DNA of 56,520 nt from Gemmatimonadaceae bacterium (GCA_019752115.1 JAIEMN010000050.1:1-56520), one strand, 5' to 3'; positions 11,794-20,924 are shown, numbered from the stretch's first letter. A program made the numbers and translations. Notes: generated by a model from the sequence alone, not told the origin.

Positions 11794-11882
11794 AAAAACT
11801 CGTCGGGGATACCGGGGGAACGGGGAGGGCCGTGCGGACAGCACGATCCTCCCCGTTTCCCCGATCCCCCGACGAGTTTTTT
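11794..11882. terminator. long bidirectional intrinsic terminator
   Basis: The arms at 11794-11835 and 11841-11882 are largely complementary, with a few bulges, and close on GTGC/GCAC around a five-base loop. The outer ends are A5 on the left and T6 on the right, so each strand's transcript ends in a U tract after a G/C-rich stem. It lies between the convergent oxidoreductase and TIGR03790 genes, where a two-way terminator is expected. It is longer than a usual terminator. Confidence 0.85.
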
Positions 11883-11893
11883 CTTTGATCTGA

Positions 11894-12979
11894 CTACGGC
11901 ACCGCTGCGCCCGGTCCGTAGGGGGCACAGAGCGGGTCGCCGATGATCAGGTCCTTCCAGAGAATCATCGGCGACGCCGCGTAGAACGCCTCGGCGAGCG
12001 TCGCCCCGCGAAGGTAGCGGTCGAAGAGGATCTCCGGCTTCGCGAGCGCGTAGGTATACGGCTCGCTCACATAGCCCTTCACACCGGTCACGCCCTGCGC
12101 GATGAGATCCACGATGCGGCTCTGGCCACCGGTGACCGGGCCAAAGGTCCGCGCGCTGGTGGAGACAAACGTTTCGGCGAGCGCCCCGGGGAGGAAACGC
12201 ACGGCGTGATAGGCCGTGCTGTCGAAGTGGCTGTCGTTGCTCCCCCAGCTCACGTAGCCCATGACCGGTCCGGCGGGGGCCACAAAGCGTTCGCTCGAGT
12301 CGATCTGCGAGACGTAGCCCAGCAAGCGTACACCGAATGCGGCGGCGTAGAGCCGCGCGTTCATCTCGGCGTAGCCATCGTTTCCGCGTCGCAGCGGGGC
12401 CGCATCGAAGTAGAAGGGCCCGCCCACCGACCGGGCCGCGGTGGCCCGATCGACCAACGCGAGACAATTGGCCACGACATCACAGTCGAGACGCGTCACG
12501 AGGAACATGCCGTACGCGTCGCTGTTGAACGGGCCGCGCGCGTTGTAGTACGGATTGCGATACTGCCGGATCCACGCCGTATCGAGCCCCACCATGGGCG
12601 GGATCGGGAGATTCATCCCTGCCAGCAGCGCATCCACACTGTAGCCGTTCTTGCGCGCCACGCGAATGGGGACACCGGTGGTGAGCAGGATGAAGTCCAC
12701 CCGATGTGGCAGCGACTCGATCACCGCGCGCACCGGGCGCACGATCCCCGTCTGAAAGTCGATCTCGCCAATCTCGTCGCCGACCGGCACGTCGATCGTC
12801 ACGACATTTTCGGGAGGAATACGCCGCTGCGCGATGTAGTAGCGCCCCACCGTGTCGCTCGCCGGGCTGCGGCGGTTGATCACGACCAGGGTGCGCTCGG
12901 CGCCGCTCTGCGGCGCCGGTTTGCCGGTTTGGTGTGGTGCTTCGCACGCGGCGAGCAGCCACACCAGCACCGCGAGCAC
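11894..12979 (-). CDS. TIGR03790 family lipoprotein
   Basis: The 361-residue product begins with a short lipoprotein signal (LVWLLAAC). The rest matches my recollection of the TIGR03790 family: an opening LVVINRRSPASDTVGRYY, IPPENVVTIDVP, FILLTTGVPIRV, FLVTRLD, a LVDRA segment, and GVTGVKGYVSEPY late in the protein. The function of the family is unknown. The GTG start follows the stop of the upstream TauE-like gene by 11 bases, so the two form an operon. No ATG is available nearby, and the GTG immediately precedes the signal peptide. Confidence 0.8.
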   Translation of the reverse strand: MLAVLVWLLAACEAPHQTGKPAPQSGAERTLVVINRRSPASDTVGRYYIAQRRIPPENVVTIDVPVGDEIGEIDFQTGIVRPVRAVIESLPHRVDFILLTTGVPIRVARKNGYSVDALLAGMNLPIPPMVGLDTAWIRQYRNPYYNARGPFNSDAYGMFLVTRLDCDVVANCLALVDRATAARSVGGPFYFDAAPLRRGNDGYAEMNARLYAAAFGVRLLGYVSQIDSSERFVAPAGPVMGYVSWGSNDSHFDSTAYHAVRFLPGALAETFVSTSARTFGPVTGGQSRIVDLIAQGVTGVKGYVSEPYTYALAKPEILFDRYLRGATLAEAFYAASPMILWKDLIIGDPLCAPYGPGAAVP

Positions 12980-12990
12980 GACCGCGCGAA

Positions 12991-13890
12991 TCAGGTCGTG
13001 ACCTCGGGCATCGGCGCGGTCACGGCCGCGACGGGGCGAACCGCGGCCCGCAGCATGGTGAGCGCCGCATACACCACCACCGCAATCACCAGCCAGCGGA
13101 GCAGCTCGATCGGGAGCGACGTCACCAGCAGCGCCGCAACCAACACACCGGGGATCCCGCCAATCGCGAGCCCCAACGCCGGCTGATCCACCTGATTGCG
13201 CCGCTTCACGAAGGCGAGACAGCCCAGCAATGCGGCAAAGGCACCACTGCCCATCATGATGGGAAAGGCCGCGCGCGGGTCCATGCCAAGCGCACTGAGC
13301 AACACGAACGTGGGGCCGTAGTTGCCGATGCCCAGCATGATCAGCGCACCGAGCACGAAGTTCACGCCGAGCGCGAGCCAGAGGGCCGAGCCACTCAGCG
13401 CGAGCGCCGTCCCTCCGACGGGCATCTTGTTGAGCTGCGCGATCGTCATGAAGAGCGCCGCCAGGAGCAACCCGACGCCCATGCCGAGCTGGATGGGGCG
13501 TCGCGGCAATCGCGAGACCACGCCGGCCCCCAACCAGCCCCCGGCGAGCGCCGTGGCGATCATCGACAGCAGCAGCGTGCTGTCGATCTGAATCTTCGAG
13601 ATGAAGATGACCGCCTGCGCGACCACGCCGAGGGTCAGCCCGACGATCATCGTGCCGGGCAGGCGCTCATCCGGCACCATGCGCAGCGCACGGAACGCCG
13701 TGGTGGTCGTGGCCAGTGACCCGATCCCCAGCGTGTCGAAGAAGCTGACCAGAAAGCCAATGGCCAGCTGTACCGGCGTCGGCCACCGAACGGGCGTCGC
13801 GGCCGCACGTATCGCCTGCCCCCAGCGCACCACAAAGAGCGTCGCGAGGACGAGGATCGCGGTGAGCAGGAGCGTGCGAATGTCGGGCAT
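12991..13890 (-). CDS. TauE/SafE-family membrane permease
   Basis: This is a 299-residue integral membrane protein with about eight hydrophobic segments and internal two-fold similarity. The motifs GFLVSFFDTLGIGSLATTTT and ALIMLGIGNYGPTFVLLSALGMDPRAAFP are characteristic of TauE/SafE anion exporters, though this subtype, with FFDTLGIGS rather than GFGGG, is the less studied branch. The transported solute is unknown; family members have been linked to sulfite or organosulfur export. It is the first gene of an operon with the TIGR03790 lipoprotein and starts with ATG. Confidence 0.82.
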   Translation of the reverse strand: MPDIRTLLLTAILVLATLFVVRWGQAIRAAATPVRWPTPVQLAIGFLVSFFDTLGIGSLATTTTAFRALRMVPDERLPGTMIVGLTLGVVAQAVIFISKIQIDSTLLLSMIATALAGGWLGAGVVSRLPRRPIQLGMGVGLLLAALFMTIAQLNKMPVGGTALALSGSALWLALGVNFVLGALIMLGIGNYGPTFVLLSALGMDPRAAFPIMMGSGAFAALLGCLAFVKRRNQVDQPALGLAIGGIPGVLVAALLVTSLPIELLRWLVIAVVVYAALTMLRAAVRPVAAVTAPMPEVTT

Positions 13891-13932
13891 ACGCCCAAAG
13901 TACTGCCCGCCGCCGCGGTGCGCTTTGTGTGT

Positions 13933-15534
13933 CTAGGTCGACACCGTCAATGCCCGAGCGATCACGACGGCTAGCTCCTCGAACTGGAAGGGTTTCTGCA
14001 CAAACCCCAGGACACCCTTCCCCACCAGGCCGTCGAGCGCGGCGGCTTCCGAGTAGCCGCTCATCAGGATGATGCGGGCGTGCGGCCAGTCACGGTGCAA
14101 CTCTCGAACCGTGGCGCGACCGTCCAGGTGCGGCATCGTGAGATCCATCAGCACCAGGGGGTCCCGATCGTGGTACTCCTGGAACAGGGTGAGGGCCGCC
14201 CGTCCGTCAGGCGCCGAGCGGACCTCGAAGCCCATCTGGCGCAGCATGGCGCTGGCCACCGCGCGCACGCTCTCCTCGTCTTCGACGACCAGCGCCATGG
14301 CTCCCGGCCCCGGACGCGGCACAAACGCGGGCACATCGCGCACCGTCGTCGCCCGCTCAGCCGCGGGAAAGAGGAGCTTGAAGGTGGAGCCTCGACCGGC
14401 CTCGCTATAGACGCGAATGGCCCCGCCGTGACCACGGACGATGCCCAGGACGGCGGCCAGCCCGAGCCCGCGCCCCGTGAACTTGGTGGTGAAGAAGGGA
14501 TCGAAGATGCGGGCGCGCGTCTCGGGCGACATCCCCGCGCCCGTGTCCGACACCTCCAGCGTCACGTACAGCCCTTCCTGCAACCCCTCATCCACGAAGC
14601 TCTCGGCGAGATACTCGCGCTCACACCAGACCGCGCCGGTGGTCACCGAGATGATGCCGCTGCGATCGCCGATGGCTTCCGACGCGTTGATGATCAGGTT
14701 CATCACAACCTGACGGAGTTGCGAGCTGTCAGCGATACAGGCCGGCTGGTTCGGCATGAGATCCAACCGAAGCACGCACTTCTTGGAGATCGACACGTCG
14801 AGCAATCGGGCAATGCTCTCCACGAGTTCCGACAACACCACGGGCCCCGTCACGAACTGACCACGCCCCGAGTAGGCCAGCATCTGCCGCGTCAGTTCGG
14901 CGGCCTGCCGGGCACCATTGGCGGCCTCCCGGACCATGCGCGACGCTTCGGAATCGGACGCGCACTCCAGCAGGGCGAGGTCGCAGTAGCCCAGAATACT
15001 CGTCAGGATGTTGTTGAAGTCGTGCGCAATGCCGCCGGCGAGTACGCCGAGACTCTCCAGCTTTTGCGCCTGCATCAACTGCGACTCGAGTCGTTGCCGC
15101 TCGGCTTCCGCCTCACGCCGCCGGCGGATCTCCCGGTCCAGCTGCGCAATGCGCTGATTGAGCGCCGCATAGTGGACATCGGAGGTGCTCTTCGGGATCA
15201 GGCGCATCAGGAGCTTCGCCGACGACTCACCCTGACGTGGCGTCTGCACCCCGCAGTGCACCTGAAACGCCTCCACGCGCCCCGATGCCAGCCGAAATCG
15301 AAGTTGTCCGGGATGGGGCTCCCGGGACCCGGCACAGGCGTGCAAGTACCGACGCAGACGCTCGTGATCACCCTCGACCAGGTCCATCAGCGATTGGGCC
15401 GGCCTGGCCTGCATCCGCCACCCGAGGGCGCGGTACGCGGCGCGATTCGCGGCGAGGATCTCGCCATCCGGATGCACGAGCAACAGCTGATCCGGCAGCC
15501 AATCGGCTACGTCGTGAAAACGGCTGATCGGCAC
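13933..15534 (-). CDS. soluble hybrid histidine kinase (PAS, HisKA, HATPase, REC)
   Basis: The 533-residue protein has no membrane helix. Residues 5-110 form a PAS-like sensor (DQLLLVHPDGEILAANRAAYRALG). A coiled segment of charged helix (125-155) leads to the phosphoacceptor H171 (GGIAHDFNNILTS). The ATPase has N283 (NLIINASEA), G1 (DTGAGMS), F box (FDPFFTTKF) and G2 (GRGLGLA). The receiver has acidic DE at 419-420, D464 (VLMDLTMPHLDG) and a lysine in VQKPF. It starts at a GTG only 3 bases after the stop of the MetOD1-like gene, so the two are translated from one message, and the upstream protein is probably its sensory partner. Confidence 0.88.
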   Translation of the reverse strand: MPISRFHDVADWLPDQLLLVHPDGEILAANRAAYRALGWRMQARPAQSLMDLVEGDHERLRRYLHACAGSREPHPGQLRFRLASGRVEAFQVHCGVQTPRQGESSAKLLMRLIPKSTSDVHYAALNQRIAQLDREIRRRREAEAERQRLESQLMQAQKLESLGVLAGGIAHDFNNILTSILGYCDLALLECASDSEASRMVREAANGARQAAELTRQMLAYSGRGQFVTGPVVLSELVESIARLLDVSISKKCVLRLDLMPNQPACIADSSQLRQVVMNLIINASEAIGDRSGIISVTTGAVWCEREYLAESFVDEGLQEGLYVTLEVSDTGAGMSPETRARIFDPFFTTKFTGRGLGLAAVLGIVRGHGGAIRVYSEAGRGSTFKLLFPAAERATTVRDVPAFVPRPGPGAMALVVEDEESVRAVASAMLRQMGFEVRSAPDGRAALTLFQEYHDRDPLVLMDLTMPHLDGRATVRELHRDWPHARIILMSGYSEAAALDGLVGKGVLGFVQKPFQFEELAVVIARALTVST

Positions 15535-15537
15535 CGG

Positions 15538-16083
15538 TTAGCGGGCGAAGTATTCGCGGCCGGTGAGCGATCCCTCAGCGTCCGGCGGCTGGAGCTCCAC
15601 CACCACGTGGCAGCCCCCGTCACCATTCGCGATGGTGGACTCGAGCACGACGCGCGCATACCCGAGATTCTCGGCGACAATCCCGCCGAAGACGTTGGAG
15701 GTCATCATGCACAGGGCCGGCCGCCCGATGACCGCGGCGCCAAAGGGACACGCCGTATTGCGTAGCACGATACGACGGCTATCGCGTGCCTCGATACTGA
15801 ATCCGCCGCCAATGCGCCGTTTGAGATCGACGAGGACCTCCGCCACCTGCGCCTCGTCCAGTGTGGCGGTAGCGAGCCCGTCGCGGTACCCCGCATTGAT
15901 CTCATCGGCGAGACGCTGCCCCACGACGCTGACCAGACCTTCCGCCTGATCGAGACCGACGACTTCCTCGAGGACGCCCGCAAGTTCACGAAGCACGCTC
16001 CGAAAGAACCCATCCCGTTCGAGTGGATGAGCGAGCTGGGCAATCGGCAAGGCTGCGCTGGACACATGGACTCCCGGATGCAC
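15538..16083 (-). CDS. MetOD1-like cysteine-containing sensor protein
   Basis: The 181-residue protein has a helical N-terminal half (20-95) and a compact alpha/beta C-terminal half with NTACPFG, GRPALCMMTSNVFGGIVAENLGY and a third cysteine in GGCHVVVEL. C112, C125 and C158 are spaced as in the methanogen output domain 1 (MetOD1) family, related to V4R-type ligand sensors, where cysteines are suspected to hold a metal or Fe-S cluster. I recognise the family from its motifs only. The gene starts at GTG, with no in-frame ATG upstream or early in the gene. It is directly followed by a hybrid kinase, which suggests a redox, gas or metal input to that kinase. Confidence 0.7.
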   Translation of the reverse strand: MHPGVHVSSAALPIAQLAHPLERDGFFRSVLRELAGVLEEVVGLDQAEGLVSVVGQRLADEINAGYRDGLATATLDEAQVAEVLVDLKRRIGGGFSIEARDSRRIVLRNTACPFGAAVIGRPALCMMTSNVFGGIVAENLGYARVVLESTIANGDGGCHVVVELQPPDAEGSLTGREYFAR

Positions 16084-16194
16084 CGTCCGACGAACGCGAC
16101 CGCACCGCCGCTCGTCGAAACTGGGTACCCCTTTTCGATATGTCCATGCCGCCCGCGGGCTGCACGTGGGACGAACCGCCCGCGCGCCCAGCGA

Positions 16195-16533
16195 CTACGC
16201 CGTCTTGGGCACCCGCCAGTAGTACCACTCACGCTGCGGCGTCCACCCCTGTTGCGCGGCGAGCTCCGCCCCACGAATGCACGTCTCCACCGGAACGGTC
16301 GCGGCCCGATAGAGCGCATCAAGTTCGAGCAGCATCTCCCGCGTTTCCGTGGTCAGCGGGCGCACGCGGATGCGGGTGGCCAGTTCATGGCGCACATCGG
16401 CGTCAGCGAGCGGGTCGTGCTGCGGATCGTCGCGTCGCGCGCCGGCGGTGATGCCGGCGGTGCGTTCGACATCGTCCACGATACGCGCCCACTGCGCGAG
16501 GAGCGCGGGGATGGTGAGTTTGGTGAGGGTCAC
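16195..16533 (-). CDS. hypothetical protein, 112 aa
   Basis: I do not recognise this protein. It is short, soluble and mostly helical by composition. It has alternating Leu/Arg heptad-like stretches (LTIPALLAQWARIVDDVE, then LTTETREMLLELDALYRAA) and an aromatic C-terminal segment (REWYYWRVPKTA). It starts with GTG 25 bases after the stop of the UnbV lipoprotein gene on the same strand and may be the last gene of that transcript. Codon use with a G/C-rich third position fits a real gene. Confidence 0.6.
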   Translation of the reverse strand: MTLTKLTIPALLAQWARIVDDVERTAGITAGARRDDPQHDPLADADVRHELATRIRVRPLTTETREMLLELDALYRAATVPVETCIRGAELAAQQGWTPQREWYYWRVPKTA

Positions 16534-16558
16534 CCCCGCAATCTACACGCGATGGTGC

Positions 16559-18907
16559 TCAGCGGCGCTCGGGCATCGGCATGGCGTGCGGCGCCGCAGC
16601 GGCCACAAAGGGCACCGGCGGCCGCGTCAACCGCTCCGGCGCCTTCCCCTGCACCACGCGATAGCTCGCATCGAGGGCCAGCGCCGCATGCGTGGTGGTC
16701 GTGCCCTTCGCATCGGGCCACACGATGCGCAGCGAGTCGAGCGTGGTGGCGCGATCGAGCCCCACGTGGAGCTGCAGCGTGCCGCTGCCGAACGAGCTGC
16801 CGCTGCCCACGGTGCGATGGAGGACGCGCGGTGTCCCGCCCGCCTGCGTTGTGAATAGCGTGACCCGCGCGCCAATCGCGGCGCGATTGGCCGTGGTGCC
16901 CTCGAGGTCGAGCGTCACCCAATGCCGCCCGGGCCAGCCGGGGTTCTCGAACAGGACGTTCTGATAAACGTCGCCCTCGTAGGCGCCGCCCATGACCATG
17001 TAGATGTCCTCGTCGCCGTCGCGATCGAGATCGGCAAAGGTGGCCGCGTGCCCCTTCTGGATATGCGCAAAGCCGCCGGCGAGCGAAACCTCCTCGAAGG
17101 CGCGCCCCTGCACGCTGCGGAACATGCGATTGGGAATCACCGACCGGAGATCGGGATTGCCGGTGCCGACGTAGAAGTCGAGCCAGCCGTCGTTATCGAG
17201 ATCGCCATAGGCGCTGCCCATCGCAAAGATCACCTTGTCGGCGAGCCCCATCGCGCGCGTCACGTCGATGAACGTGCCATCGTGATTGTTGCGATAGAGG
17301 CGCGAACTCTCGACCGACATCGGCAGCGAATCTCCGGCGATCGCCGGGCGCCCGGCGCGCTGCACGAACTCCCGCGCCACGCCATCGTGCAGCGCCTGCC
17401 CGTTGCCGATGTCATAGCTCAGCACCAGGAGATCCTCCCAGCCATCCTGGTCGTAGTCCCAGAACCAGGTGGAGAAGCTCTGCACGGGGCGCGCGACACC
17501 GGCCGCCGCCGCGCGCTCTTCGAAGCGACCGCCGGTGTTGACGAACAGCTTGTTGGGTTCGCCCAGGATGGACACGTAGAGATCGGGGAAGCCGTCGTTG
17601 TTCACATCGCCCCAGGCGGCGCCCTTCACAAAGGCGTCCACGTTCACCCCAACCGTCTTCGCGACCTCGGTGAACGTGCCGTTCCGATTGTTCATCCAGA
17701 GTTCGCTCGGGTGCGATCGCCCGCCCTTCGCGCGATCCGATTCATGCCCCACGAACAGATCGACCCAGCCATCGCGATTGAAGTCGCCCCAGACGGCTGT
17801 CGGCGTGGGCGCCACGCGATACAGCCCGGCGGGGATCGTCACATCGGCGAACGTCCCCGGCCCCGTGCCGCGCAGGAGTGAACTGGGCTGCATCGTCGCA
17901 TCGGCGAGCCACGCGCCACGCATGATGTAGATGTCGGTGCGGCCGTCGTTGTCGTAGTCGGCATGCGACACGTTGAGCCCACCCGTGATGCCGCGCACGC
18001 CACTCAACGCGACCTGATCGCCATAGCTCCCGCGGCCGTTGGCGACATACAGTTGCAGCGGGTCGCGAATCCCCCAGGCGGTGGCGAAGAGGTCCAGCAG
18101 GCCATCGCCATTGTAGTCCGCAATGGCGAGCCCGCCCGACAGCCCGTTCTCCGCCACACCGAGCTGGCCACCGATGTTGCGAAAGAGCGGAAACGCGGCG
18201 CGCTGCGCGGCCGTCGGTGCGAGCCCGGGAATGCGCAGCGGCGCCGGGATGCTGTCGGGATATCCGCCCAGCGCCATCCACGCGATGTTGAGCAGCCACC
18301 GATCGCCGAGGTCGTCGGGATACGCGCGCGTCAGCGCTGAATAGAGGGCTACCGACTTGCGGGCGCCTTCAGTCTTCTTGTGCTGCGCCCCGCCCTCGAG
18401 CGGGAGGATGCACGCATTGGCGGCGGTGCCATCGAGACAGTTCTCCTGCTCGCCGAAGCGCAGATTCGCGATGGCGAGCAGTTCGATCAGTGGTCGATTC
18501 TGCGCGTTGATTGTGTGCACGCTCGCGCCCACCTGCGCCGCGAGCATCTCGAGCAGGCCAATCGCCTCCTTCGACTGCCCCGCGAGCACGTACTCCTGCG
18601 CGAGCATATAGCGCCCCTCGAGATCGCTCCCCATGGTGCCGCTCTCGCGCAGCATCGTGGCCAGCTTCTCGGCGCGCGCGCGGTTGAGGAACGGGTTGCG
18701 CTCGGGCGCGGCCAGCGCGGCGCTGGCGAGGCGCGTGAGGCTGTCGGTCATCGCGGTCGTCCCGCGCACATCCGCCGAGTCGCGATCGTCTTCGGCGCTG
18801 GCGGAGCCGCAGCCGGTCAGCGCGAGAGTGGTGGTGACCATGACCGAACCAACGGCGCGGCGGAGCCGCACTCGAACCCGGTCATGTTGAACGGCGCTAC
18901 GCGGCAT
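16559..18907 (-). CDS. CRTAC1-like FG-GAP/VCBS repeat lipoprotein with ASPIC/UnbV domain
   Basis: The 782-residue protein has a lipoprotein signal ending LALTGC. A helical, TPR-like region (about 50-215) precedes a seven-bladed propeller whose blades each carry a calcium-binding DxDxDGxxD-type loop (DYNGDGLLD, DYDNDGRTD, DFNRDGWVD, DVNNDGFPD, DYDQDGWED, DLDNDGWLD, DLDRDGDED). The C-terminal ASPIC/UnbV domain is recognisable from NRAAIGARV and VGLDRATTLDSLRIVWP. It should sit on the outer membrane or periplasmic face. Such proteins are abundant in Gemmatimonadota, Acidobacteriota and Bacteroidota, and their ligands are unknown. Clear ATG start. Confidence 0.87.
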   Translation of the reverse strand: MPRSAVQHDRVRVRLRRAVGSVMVTTTLALTGCGSASAEDDRDSADVRGTTAMTDSLTRLASAALAAPERNPFLNRARAEKLATMLRESGTMGSDLEGRYMLAQEYVLAGQSKEAIGLLEMLAAQVGASVHTINAQNRPLIELLAIANLRFGEQENCLDGTAANACILPLEGGAQHKKTEGARKSVALYSALTRAYPDDLGDRWLLNIAWMALGGYPDSIPAPLRIPGLAPTAAQRAAFPLFRNIGGQLGVAENGLSGGLAIADYNGDGLLDLFATAWGIRDPLQLYVANGRGSYGDQVALSGVRGITGGLNVSHADYDNDGRTDIYIMRGAWLADATMQPSSLLRGTGPGTFADVTIPAGLYRVAPTPTAVWGDFNRDGWVDLFVGHESDRAKGGRSHPSELWMNNRNGTFTEVAKTVGVNVDAFVKGAAWGDVNNDGFPDLYVSILGEPNKLFVNTGGRFEERAAAAGVARPVQSFSTWFWDYDQDGWEDLLVLSYDIGNGQALHDGVAREFVQRAGRPAIAGDSLPMSVESSRLYRNNHDGTFIDVTRAMGLADKVIFAMGSAYGDLDNDGWLDFYVGTGNPDLRSVIPNRMFRSVQGRAFEEVSLAGGFAHIQKGHAATFADLDRDGDEDIYMVMGGAYEGDVYQNVLFENPGWPGRHWVTLDLEGTTANRAAIGARVTLFTTQAGGTPRVLHRTVGSGSSFGSGTLQLHVGLDRATTLDSLRIVWPDAKGTTTTHAALALDASYRVVQGKAPERLTRPPVPFVAAAAPHAMPMPERR

Positions 18908-18998
18908 GCCTCACCCCCGGCGGTGAATTCCCGAACCCGTGGGAATCTGCACGCGACCGAGGGAAGCGTTAGGGGCTGACCCGCCAAAAAGGGGCCGC

Positions 18999-19016
18999 CA
19001 TCCGTTTTCCGGGATG
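18999..19016 (-). terminator. weak hairpin after the VOC gene
   Basis: CATCC and GGATG form a five-pair stem immediately downstream of the VOC protein stop codon in the leftward direction. A T5 tract follows about ten bases later. The stem is short, so this is only a possible terminator separating the VOC gene from the UnbV lipoprotein gene. Confidence 0.3.
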
Positions 19017-19018
19017 TG

Positions 19019-20095
19019 TTACTTGTTTCCGGGCCGGCGCGGGTTCACGGCGATCGCCAGGTTGAGCCGCGTATCGTGCGTGTTGTAGCTGATCTGCAGA
19101 TCGAAGCCGTTCGGCGTCGTCGTGTGATAGCTCTTGTACTGCGCCGCATGGATCTCCATGCCGTCACTGGTATCGACACGACTGGGGAGCCCACGCGTCG
19201 TGAGCGCGTCCTTCACCGCGTCGGTATCCCACGGCGAGATCCCGAACGAGATGTGATCGATCGCGCCGCCGCGACGCCCGGGCCCCTTGCCGAACTCGGG
19301 GTCTAGTGGGTTGCCACCGCGCACGATGATGTCCCCCACATCGCCGATCATGAGTTCGTTCTGGCTCCCTTCGTCGTACGTCGGTCCCCAGCCGAGCAGG
19401 TTCACGAAGAAGCTCACGCTCTTCTTGTAGTTCGTCGCGCCAAAGCTCAGGTGATCGAGCCACACGGTGTTCCAGCCGGTCGCCGCGAAGGGGAGCGGCG
19501 CACTGGGGGTACCCTTCGCCTTGGCGGCGGCGCGTTGCGCGGTGAGCCCTTTGCCGTTGCCGAGCGTGATGGCGAAGCCATCGGGTTCGGTGATGCGGTA
19601 TGCCTCGTACGCGCCGTTCTTGACGGCCACGGGCTTGAGCCCGCGCGCGGTGAGCGCGGCTTCGACCGCCTTGGCGTTCCACGGCTCGATGTCGAACGCG
19701 AGCCCATCGACGAGCGCACGCGTGGGGGCCCGATTGCCGCGACCGGCGGCGGGCGCGGGGAACGAGTCGACCGGCGTGCGCACGAAGATCGCACTCCCCC
19801 AGTCGCCCATGTCCATCACGACCTGCTGCGGCGTTTCGCTGCGCACCCGCCAGCCCATGAGCGCGGTGTAGAACGCGGCTTCGGTGGCCGGATCGGCGAC
19901 CTTGAAGCGGATATGATCCAGCGCCGTGGTGCGCCAGCCCGTCTTGGCGAACACCGCGGGAATTGAATCGGTGTTGCAGGCGGGCGTCCCGTACGCGCGG
20001 ATGCAGCGGCCTTGAGCGGCGAGCGATCCAGCGGGGAGGGATTCAGCAGCGAGCGTCACGAGTGACGCGAGGAGCAAGCGGTGCGGCAGGCGCAT
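19019..20095 (-). CDS. secreted protein with two VOC (glyoxalase-like) domains
   Basis: The 358-residue protein has a cleavable signal peptide (MRLPHRLLLASL to AGSLAAQG). The first VOC/glyoxalase fold covers about residues 58-185 (ALDHIRFKVADPATEAAFYTALMGW), and a second about 215-345 (WLDHLSFGATNYKKSVSFFVNLLGW, then AIDHISFGI). Histidines at the first strand of each half (DHIRF, DHLSF) are typical metal ligands of the fold. Secreted tandem VOC proteins of this kind have no established substrate. The gene lies 29 bases downstream of the esterase gene on the same strand. Confidence 0.82.
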   Translation of the reverse strand: MRLPHRLLLASLVTLAAESLPAGSLAAQGRCIRAYGTPACNTDSIPAVFAKTGWRTTALDHIRFKVADPATEAAFYTALMGWRVRSETPQQVVMDMGDWGSAIFVRTPVDSFPAPAAGRGNRAPTRALVDGLAFDIEPWNAKAVEAALTARGLKPVAVKNGAYEAYRITEPDGFAITLGNGKGLTAQRAAAKAKGTPSAPLPFAATGWNTVWLDHLSFGATNYKKSVSFFVNLLGWGPTYDEGSQNELMIGDVGDIIVRGGNPLDPEFGKGPGRRGGAIDHISFGISPWDTDAVKDALTTRGLPSRVDTSDGMEIHAAQYKSYHTTTPNGFDLQISYNTHDTRLNLAIAVNPRRPGNK

Positions 20096-20124
20096 GACCC
20101 GTTCCGGAGAGGGATCGGGAGAAG

Positions 20125-20811
20125 CTACGGCTTCTGTTGCAACCCCGCCAACAACGGCCCCAGCGTCATCGGGTCGAGCACATGCTCCCCATGGAAGGTG
20201 AGCTCGCGCGCCTGCGACTGAATGGAGCGCAGCGCGGCCACCGCCTGCGGGCGCGATTCGTCGGTGAGAAACGGGTCGTGATCGCCGGCGATGAACGTCA
20301 CGTCCACCTGGCGCAGGCGCTCACGCAGCGCCTGCTGGGGCACGTCGGTCGCGAGGCCACCGGCCCACACCACGAAGGCGCTTGGCCGCACGACCCCCTG
20401 GGCGATCCAGCGCGTGGCCGTGGCGACGCCCTGCGAAAAGCCGAGGACGCCCACGGCTTCAACCGGCCGCGTGCCGATGACGGCGGCATGCACCGTATCG
20501 AGCCAGTGCAGCGTGTCGGCGATGTCGTCTTCGCGCGCTTCGCGGGTCATCCACGTGGCGCCCACCTTCTGCAGATGGCTGCCATCGGCCTTGGGCATGT
20601 CCCGATAGAACCGGTTCAGTCCCTCAGGCGCCACCACACACGTATCGGCCGGCACAAGCCCGTCGAACGGGCGCAGGAAGCGCGACGCCAACTGCCCATA
20701 GCCATGCAGCACGAACCAGACGCGACGCGCCTCATGGGGCTCAGCGCCAATGAGGGCGTAGCGCCCGGTGCGAACGGTGGCCTGCGCGAGCGTGCGGATG
20801 GGTTGGGTCAT
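20125..20811 (-). CDS. alpha/beta-hydrolase, carboxylesterase/phospholipase type
   Basis: The 228-residue protein has no signal peptide. The oxyanion region is HGYGQLASRF. The nucleophile elbow is GFSQG with S126, the acidic residue is in AGDHDPF (D177 or D179), and the histidine is in FHGEHV (H207 or H210). The length and the GFSQG elbow fit the carboxylesterase/lysophospholipase family (YpfH/Est-like), which acts on small acyl esters in the cytoplasm. It is upstream of the VOC gene on the same strand. The specific substrate is unknown. Confidence 0.83.
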   Translation of the reverse strand: MTQPIRTLAQATVRTGRYALIGAEPHEARRVWFVLHGYGQLASRFLRPFDGLVPADTCVVAPEGLNRFYRDMPKADGSHLQKVGATWMTREAREDDIADTLHWLDTVHAAVIGTRPVEAVGVLGFSQGVATATRWIAQGVVRPSAFVVWAGGLATDVPQQALRERLRQVDVTFIAGDHDPFLTDESRPQAVAALRSIQSQARELTFHGEHVLDPMTLGPLLAGLQQKP

Positions 20812-20924
20812 GGCAAGGAATATGACGCGGGTTGTCCCTTGCCGTCACGGTGCGGCCCTCGACGCGCCACCAGCGCACGCAGGGCTGCCGATGATGTGCG
20901 ATGCATTGACCACGGTGACGCCGG

